The notes beneath the pieces were generated by a model, which did no database searches, was not told the DNA's origin, and saw nothing but the letters and a program-made list of their open reading frames with translations. Below are positions 50,077 to 55,494 of a stretch of 55,494 bases of DNA, one piece after another. Position 1 is the first letter of the stretch. The number at the start of each line of letters is the position of its first letter. Source of the stretch: an uncultured Clostridia bacterium (GTDB lineage Bacteria; Bacillota; Clostridia; Lutisporales; Lutisporaceae); the NCBI GenBank assembly GCA_937930535.1, contig CALGKJ010000069.1:1-55494 (forward strand), in the 5' to 3' direction. The translations under genes and the position numbers were made by a program.

Positions 50077-53000
50077 ATGTATTATGGAAGGTTAGATTTC
50101 AGTCGCCATATAGATTATAGACATATATATAGCGGATACCTAAGCGGAATAGCTAAAGTGAAAACCGGTGATGTATACATTGAGTTATCTGCTAGCGTTG
50201 AAACATACTGTTCTGATGTGAATTATTATAATAGGGTAAATACAACGACAACAGACGAAAAATACAACAGCCTAGGTTCAGGCTGGTCTTTTGCATTTTC
50301 GAGGATAGAGCAGCTTGACGGTGCAAACTACTTAAAATCGGCAAATGGTAATCTATATAAGATAAATATTACGCCAACAGTAGGTGACTCTAACCTGGAA
50401 AAGTACTCATTAAATGATATAAGGCTTGAAAACGATAACGGTAGTTACTCAAATGGTGTTAAAAGTTCAAGGTATATTCTCTTCTATAAGGATGGAAAAA
50501 AGGAATATTTTGCTGATGATGGAAGATTGCTCGCTATTCAGGATAGATTCGGCAATACAATAAAGTTTGAACACACTATTATTAATGGAGTAGCTCATAT
50601 AAGTAAAATAACTGATACAGTTAATAGGGTAATAAATATATCCTATGAAAACACGAGCACAGGGAAGAAAGTCGTAATAACCACACCTGATAACTCAAAA
50701 GTACAATATATAATTGAGCCTATCAGTGGATACTCTGGAGAATATAAGCTTGCAAAGAGAATAGATCAAATGAATAGGGAAACTGTTTTTAACTACAGAA
50801 TCAATTCAGCTAATTTTTCATTATTGAGCAAGAGCTATAGAGATACTGTAAATCACTTTGTAAATCTTGAGGAAATAATATATCCAACAAAAGCAGCCTC
50901 TAAATACACCTATGCGCAAGCAACGGGCAACCTGGGAAATCAAGGTTCAAGGGGTTACTTTAGAATAAAAACCCGTGAAGACATAGATAAGGGCACAGTG
51001 TTTAACAAGCAGACATTTAGCTATGTAGGAGATTATAGCGGATACCCAAATTATAACGATCCACAAAACCTACCTTCTAACTATGAATACTCAACGGATG
51101 TAGTAGATGCTGACCTAACAAAAACTACATATACCTTTAATAATAGCCATCTAAAGATAAGAGAAGACAGAAAAGAAAAAGGAACAATACTAACTAACAG
51201 CAGCATTTATACCTATGATACAAATAAACTGTTAACCAAGGAAGTTAACAGAGTCTATAATAAGGGTACAGGACAATACATTGAGACAGCTAAAAACTAT
51301 GCTTATGACTCTGGGAGGTTTGGCAATCTGGTAGGCTACTGGAATGAAAAAAACCAAAGAGACTCCAATAACATGCCTAATAATAATGAACACAAAACAA
51401 CTATGACTTACAACGCTGCATTTCACTATCTAACTTCAAAGGAGTATAAAGCAAATGCCAGCACAACCATCAAAGAAGAATTTGTTCCTTATTCAGATGG
51501 CAAAAGTGTTGAATGGGTTAGAGTGTATGAGAATAACATTAAAAAGAAGGAGTCAAGATTACTTTATGATAGCTTTGGAAATATAATTGAAAATAGAAAC
51601 TACTTAGACGACTGGGTAAACTATATCAGTCAGAAATACAGCTATAATGATAACATAACAAGCAGAAACGGACAGTTTAATGGGCTATATTTGACAAAAG
51701 TAATGGTTGAGAATGTAATAAACGCAGATGGTGTCCTAATTGACCCGAAGGCAGGAAATAATACTGGAACAGTAGATGAAATCTATAAATATGATTGGTA
51801 TGGCAATGTAATAGAAAAGCATGACGGTATGGGCAACATATATAACTATACTTTTGATAAGCTAGGAAGGATACTTGTTGAGAAGCTTCCCGATAACTCA
51901 ACTAAGAGCTACAGCTATAATGACAGTGAAAACAGTCTGACCCATACAAATGAAAATGCGAACAGAATAAAAATAGCATATAACGGCTTAGGTAATATAA
52001 TTCAAGTAACAGATATGATTACAGGAAAGCTGCTGGAAAGCTATTTGTATGATGGAAAGCTAAGATTAAATACTAAAATAAACTATGGAGATAATGACAA
52101 CAGAACTACAGTAATCTTCTACGATGCAGCCGGTAGGGTTAAAGGGAATGAAATAAGAAATAACGCAAACCAAATAGTATACGCAGAAACTACTTTGTAT
52201 GAAGAAGCAGCAGACAATGGAAAGTATCACAAAATATCAAAAACAGTACATGGGGATATAGAATCACCTTCAATTACTACTACTGCATATATGGACAAGT
52301 ACGGACAAATTGAAAAGCAGGGTAGAATAACTGGCGGCGAAGAATATTTTGACATCTTTAAGTATGACTATGCTGGGAACAAGATTGAAGAAAAATCAGC
52401 AAGGGCTAATGCAGAGGGCTGGACAGAGCCTTATACAGCGAAATATGAATATAACTACGAAGGGAAAGTGACAAAGCAGTACAACATAAAAGGTGACTAC
52501 ATAATCAATGAATATGATGCCTTAGGAAGGTTGAAGAATTTTACAGATATAAAAGGAAGTAAAGAGTCTAACAGGTATTCAACATCCTACGAATATGATG
52601 CTTTAGGCAGACTGATTAAACAAAATATCCCCTTTGAGTTAAGAAACGGAGCGATACAATACACAGTAACAAAGAAGTACTATGATAGAAACTCAAATAT
52701 AACAAGAGAAAGAACTTCGAATAACAGAGCCGGAGATCCATATAGCTTTAACAGGATTGATTACAAATATAATAACAGAAATATGCTTATTGAAGTTGCC
52801 ACCTTTGATAATGAATATGCTGTAAACTATACTCAGTACTACTATGATAAAGTAGGCAACAAAGTAAGGATGTACACTGGACTATCTGCTCCGATTACTA
52901 TAAACGGACTTGATAGCGTCATACCATCTGCTAGTGACAATAATTATTCAGTTACTAAGTATGAGTATGACCAATTCAATAAGTTAGTTAAGATGACTGA

Positions 53001-55128
53001 TGCACTTGGAAAAATAGAGCACTATGAGTATGATATAAATGGTGACTTGAAGGGTAAGATAGACAGGAACGGAAACGTCCATACAATGACTTATGACATA
53101 ATGAACAGACTTCTAAGGCAGGAAGTATCTTGTGCAGACAGCAGTGCAAATGTGCTTACACAGTATGCATATACACTAACAGGAAACAGAAAGTCAATGA
53201 GCAGCGGAAACTTAACTACCAACTATGCTTATGACGACTTGGGAAGACTTCAGAAGGAAGCTGAATCAAATGGTATAGTTAAAGAATATACCTACGATGC
53301 TGCCAATAACAGAAAGACCAATATAATAACCCAGAATGGAGCGTTGGTAAGCAATACAAGCTACGAATATGACAAAATGAATAGGCTTGAGCATGTAATG
53401 GAAGGTAATAGCTTAGCAGCAACCTATACATATGATGAAAACGGCAACAGAAAAAGTTTAAGCTATGCAAACGGTAACAGCACAGAGTATCAATACAATT
53501 ATGCCAATAAAGTAGTATCGCTGATTAATAAGCAAGAAACACAAGCAATATCTACTTTCAGCTATTTGTACTATTTAGACGGGAATAAAGCTTCAAAAAC
53601 AGATGACGCAGGCACAACATACTATACATATGATGGGCTGGGAAGGCTGAAAAATGAAAGATTAGCCGATAATAGCACCATAAGCTACTGGTTTGATGAC
53701 TATAGTAATAGAGCGCGTATGACGGCGGCTTCACCTACAGGTACAACAACTACACGCTATATATATGATAAGAACAACAGACTCATAAAAGAAGAAAAGG
53801 TAGCAAACAGTATAACCGACACGACATGCTATTACTATGACAACAACGGAAATCAAACCTTTAAGACAAGTGAAATAATCAGACCAGTAAGTATGGATGA
53901 TAAAGCATCATACAAAGCATATGTTATGGGAGAAACAGAAGATAGTCTAGCGGAAGCATATGAATACGACGGACTTAACAGGCTGTCAAAAGCTATAGTA
54001 TCGGATATGACCATCAGCTATACCTATAACGGCAATGGACTAAGAACCTCCAAAACAGTAAACGGAATAACCACAGCCCATGTATGGGATGGAGATCAAA
54101 TGGTGCTGGAGCTGGATGAAACAGGCAATGTCAGCAGCAAATATATCAGAGGGATAAACCTCTTATATTCTGACAGAGCAGGCACAAAGAATTTCTACAT
54201 GTACAATGCACATGGCGACGTGGAACAGTTGACAGACATTTCTGGTAATGTTATAAAGAACTATGACTATGATGCATTTGGTGTAGAGAAGAATATTGAT
54301 TCAGCTGATAATAATCCATTTAGGTATTGTGGAGAGTACTTTGATAAGGAAACTGGGACGATTTATCTTAGGGCTAGGTACTATGACCCAAGTATTGGTA
54401 GGTTTATTAGTGAGGATAGCTACAGGGGTAAGGCAGAAGACCCATTGAGCTTGAATTTATACACTTATTGTAGTGGAAATCCAGTGAATTTTATTGACCC
54501 GACAGGTCATTGGCGAGAAGGCGATGAAAAATATAGTGCTCAAGTTCAAACTATACTATTACAGTTGACACTGGCTTGGCATTTAGCGGATAATCAGGGA
54601 GATAAAGATGCAATTCAAAAAGAAGCAGCGCGTATTAGGGAAAAGGTAGATAGTGGACTAGGAGCAGCTTTTGATACTATAAAGCAATGGACTGAAGCTG
54701 CTGCAAATGAGTTCGCTTGGTTTTTAGGTGGAAGTTTTGATACTCTTGAGAGAGACTATTGGCTAACACAAGTACAAAAGTTTGATAGTAGTATTTCTAT
54801 AAGTGAAAAGACAGTATTGAATGCATCCATGTTTATCATTGGCATGCTTTCACCTTCTCCTGATGACGCAATAAAAATGATTTCTAAAAAGGCCCTAAAG
54901 CAAATGGGTAAGGAAGTTGATGAAGCTGTAGCAAAAAAGTTTTTCAAATCTATTACAAAATATGCAGGGAAGCAAGGAACAAATGGTATAAAAAAACTAA
55001 GTGGAAATGGAATAAAAGGATTTATGTATGAGGTCAAAGTCAAGGGAGCAGGGGGTGTATATAGACTTTTAGGTAATAAAACAAAAAGTGGTGAAATATT
55101 GTGGGAAATTTTCGAAAAGACACATTAA
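50077..55128 (+). CDS. RHS-repeat polymorphic toxin, apparently 5'-truncated
   Basis: The frame encodes 1683 residues from the first ATG, which has no ribosome binding site. The shell entry is at residues about 45-85 (LGSGWSFAFSRIE). YD repeats (YDxxGRL, YDxxGNxxxxxD types) extend from about 120 to 1410. The RHS core is FRYCGEYFDKETGTIYLRARYY (about 1418) followed by DPSIGRFISEDSY and NPVNFIDPTGHW (about 1474). The tip spans about residues 1478-1683. It has a helical first part and a compact end, GFMYEVKVKGAGGVYRLLGN followed by KTKSGEILWEIFEKTH. That end resembles the strands of RelE/ParE-like or BECR RNases. No signal peptide is present, unlike the paralogue at 30842. An immunity candidate follows 18 bases after the stop. 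Confidence 0.8.
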   Translation: MYYGRLDFSRHIDYRHIYSGYLSGIAKVKTGDVYIELSASVETYCSDVNYYNRVNTTTTDEKYNSLGSGWSFAFSRIEQLDGANYLKSANGNLYKINITPTVGDSNLEKYSLNDIRLENDNGSYSNGVKSSRYILFYKDGKKEYFADDGRLLAIQDRFGNTIKFEHTIINGVAHISKITDTVNRVINISYENTSTGKKVVITTPDNSKVQYIIEPISGYSGEYKLAKRIDQMNRETVFNYRINSANFSLLSKSYRDTVNHFVNLEEIIYPTKAASKYTYAQATGNLGNQGSRGYFRIKTREDIDKGTVFNKQTFSYVGDYSGYPNYNDPQNLPSNYEYSTDVVDADLTKTTYTFNNSHLKIREDRKEKGTILTNSSIYTYDTNKLLTKEVNRVYNKGTGQYIETAKNYAYDSGRFGNLVGYWNEKNQRDSNNMPNNNEHKTTMTYNAAFHYLTSKEYKANASTTIKEEFVPYSDGKSVEWVRVYENNIKKKESRLLYDSFGNIIENRNYLDDWVNYISQKYSYNDNITSRNGQFNGLYLTKVMVENVINADGVLIDPKAGNNTGTVDEIYKYDWYGNVIEKHDGMGNIYNYTFDKLGRILVEKLPDNSTKSYSYNDSENSLTHTNENANRIKIAYNGLGNIIQVTDMITGKLLESYLYDGKLRLNTKINYGDNDNRTTVIFYDAAGRVKGNEIRNNANQIVYAETTLYEEAADNGKYHKISKTVHGDIESPSITTTAYMDKYGQIEKQGRITGGEEYFDIFKYDYAGNKIEEKSARANAEGWTEPYTAKYEYNYEGKVTKQYNIKGDYIINEYDALGRLKNFTDIKGSKESNRYSTSYEYDALGRLIKQNIPFELRNGAIQYTVTKKYYDRNSNITRERTSNNRAGDPYSFNRIDYKYNNRNMLIEVATFDNEYAVNYTQYYYDKVGNKVRMYTGLSAPITINGLDSVIPSASDNNYSVTKYEYDQFNKLVKMTDALGKIEHYEYDINGDLKGKIDRNGNVHTMTYDIMNRLLRQEVSCADSSANVLTQYAYTLTGNRKSMSSGNLTTNYAYDDLGRLQKEAESNGIVKEYTYDAANNRKTNIITQNGALVSNTSYEYDKMNRLEHVMEGNSLAATYTYDENGNRKSLSYANGNSTEYQYNYANKVVSLINKQETQAISTFSYLYYLDGNKASKTDDAGTTYYTYDGLGRLKNERLADNSTISYWFDDYSNRARMTAASPTGTTTTRYIYDKNNRLIKEEKVANSITDTTCYYYDNNGNQTFKTSEIIRPVSMDDKASYKAYVMGETEDSLAEAYEYDGLNRLSKAIVSDMTISYTYNGNGLRTSKTVNGITTAHVWDGDQMVLELDETGNVSSKYIRGINLLYSDRAGTKNFYMYNAHGDVEQLTDISGNVIKNYDYDAFGVEKNIDSADNNPFRYCGEYFDKETGTIYLRARYYDPSIGRFISEDSYRGKAEDPLSLNLYTYCSGNPVNFIDPTGHWREGDEKYSAQVQTILLQLTLAWHLADNQGDKDAIQKEAARIREKVDSGLGAAFDTIKQWTEAAANEFAWFLGGSFDTLERDYWLTQVQKFDSSISISEKTVLNASMFIIGMLSPSPDDAIKMISKKALKQMGKEVDEAVAKKFFKSITKYAGKQGTNGIKKLSGNGIKGFMYEVKVKGAGGVYRLLGNKTKSGEILWEIFEKTH

Positions 55129-55146
55129 AGAATGAGGTGTACTTGT

Positions 55147-55494
55147 ATGATAACAGTAAGGGATATTATTCTACAGACAGACTTTGAAATAGTAGCTACA
55201 GATATAAGAATTCATTATGGTAGTGAACATATGGAAAAGCTCAAACAAGTATATACAAAGCTAAGAAATATGTCGTGTAAAAGTAATCCAAATAATATGA
55301 CATTATTTATCAGAGTTCTTAAAGAAAATGAGCAGGGTAATGAAGATATTGTAATACAAGAATTTGATACTAATGATAGCACTTTAATGTTTGACGTTTG
55401 TGGTGAAGATAATCAATATGATGGCTTATATTCAATAGCATCGTCGGACTATGGTGAATTATTAGGCTATTGTGTTGAACAGTTAACGATTGAT
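55147..55494 (+). CDS. Candidate immunity protein (DUF6557-like), cut by window end
   Basis: The first 116 codons of a gene starting MITVRDIILQTDFEIVATDI. GAGGTG lies about seven bases before its ATG. It contains SNPNNMTLFIRVLKENEQGNEDI and a closing GLYSIASSDYGELLGYCVEQ, a pattern I associate with DUF6557-type proteins. It follows the RHS tip by 18 bases, the expected position of the cognate immunity gene. The 3' end is beyond the window, so the full length is unknown. Confidence 0.65.
   Translation, partial: MITVRDIILQTDFEIVATDIRIHYGSEHMEKLKQVYTKLRNMSCKSNPNNMTLFIRVLKENEQGNEDIVIQEFDTNDSTLMFDVCGEDNQYDGLYSIASSDYGELLGYCVEQLTID

Overview
The window is AT-rich DNA from an anaerobic, Gram-positive low-GC bacterium of the Clostridia type. 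Supporting signs are strong AGGAGG-type ribosome binding sites, an S-layer-homology (SLH) surface protein, a multisubunit [FeFe] hydrogenase of the NAD- and ferredoxin-linked bifurcating type, a selenium-related YedE/TusA-like/DUF3343 cluster, and a tRNA-Ser with genomically encoded CCA. No species can be named from the sequence alone. It looks chromosomal: there is no integrase, no transposase, no replication origin and no CRISPR array.

Layout. 1-4 kb: a secreted SLH protein with beta-propeller-like repeats, a DUF89 protein and a GNAT acetyltransferase. 4-7.2 kb: a compact three-gene minus-strand operon of a DUF262 protein, a HEPN-type putative RNase and an N6-adenine methyltransferase, which I read as a candidate phage-defence cassette. 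7.2-8.1 kb: a mostly non-coding stretch with a palindrome, a 20-bp direct repeat and one small ORF. 8.2-11.4 kb: an ABC-F ATPase, a SagB-like nitroreductase and a small protein. 11.5-15 kb: an ABC-2 exporter operon on the minus strand. Its consensus promoter has a TetR-type palindrome exactly in the -35/-10 spacer and two more copies downstream. 15-17.1 kb: a metallophosphoesterase, a DUF6199-like small membrane protein, and decayed duplicates of the hydA 3' end and of the small gene's tail. 17.4-19.9 kb: a second ABC transporter operon. 19.9-24.4 kb: the hydrogenase operon hydC, a 2Fe-2S protein, hydB and hydA. 24.9-28.6 kb: a MASE3-like sensor kinase, a single-domain response regulator and a receiver-PAS-GGDEF protein. 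28.9-30.7 kb: a secreted LCAT-like lipase/acyltransferase. 30.8-37 kb: a very large secreted RHS polymorphic toxin with a hydrophobic tip and a small two-helix membrane protein behind it. 37.4-42.9 kb: two MFS-type transporters, a YjbQ protein, an EEP-family hydrolase and an alpha/beta hydrolase. 43-45.9 kb: the selenium cluster with a divergent cysteine-desulfurase-like enzyme. 45.9-47.5 kb: an AI-2E-type transporter and tRNA-Ser(GGA). 48.2-49.6 kb: an orphan protein with a HEPN-like motif. 49.8-55.5 kb: a second RHS protein whose 5' end is missing, followed by a candidate immunity gene that runs off the window.

The most unusual feature is a dispersed structured element of about 70-155 bp, in four copies near 10.1, 12.6, 14.7 and 40.3 kb. 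It consists of two or three hairpins with compensatory changes between copies. In three copies it ends directly in the AGGAGG ribosome binding site of the next gene: the SagB-like nitroreductase, the second ABC-2 permease and the ABC-2 ATPase. Other points of interest are the DUF262/HEPN/methylase cassette, the two RHS tip-immunity modules (one apparently 5'-truncated), the triple-operator promoter of the exporter, and the duplicated hydA scar.
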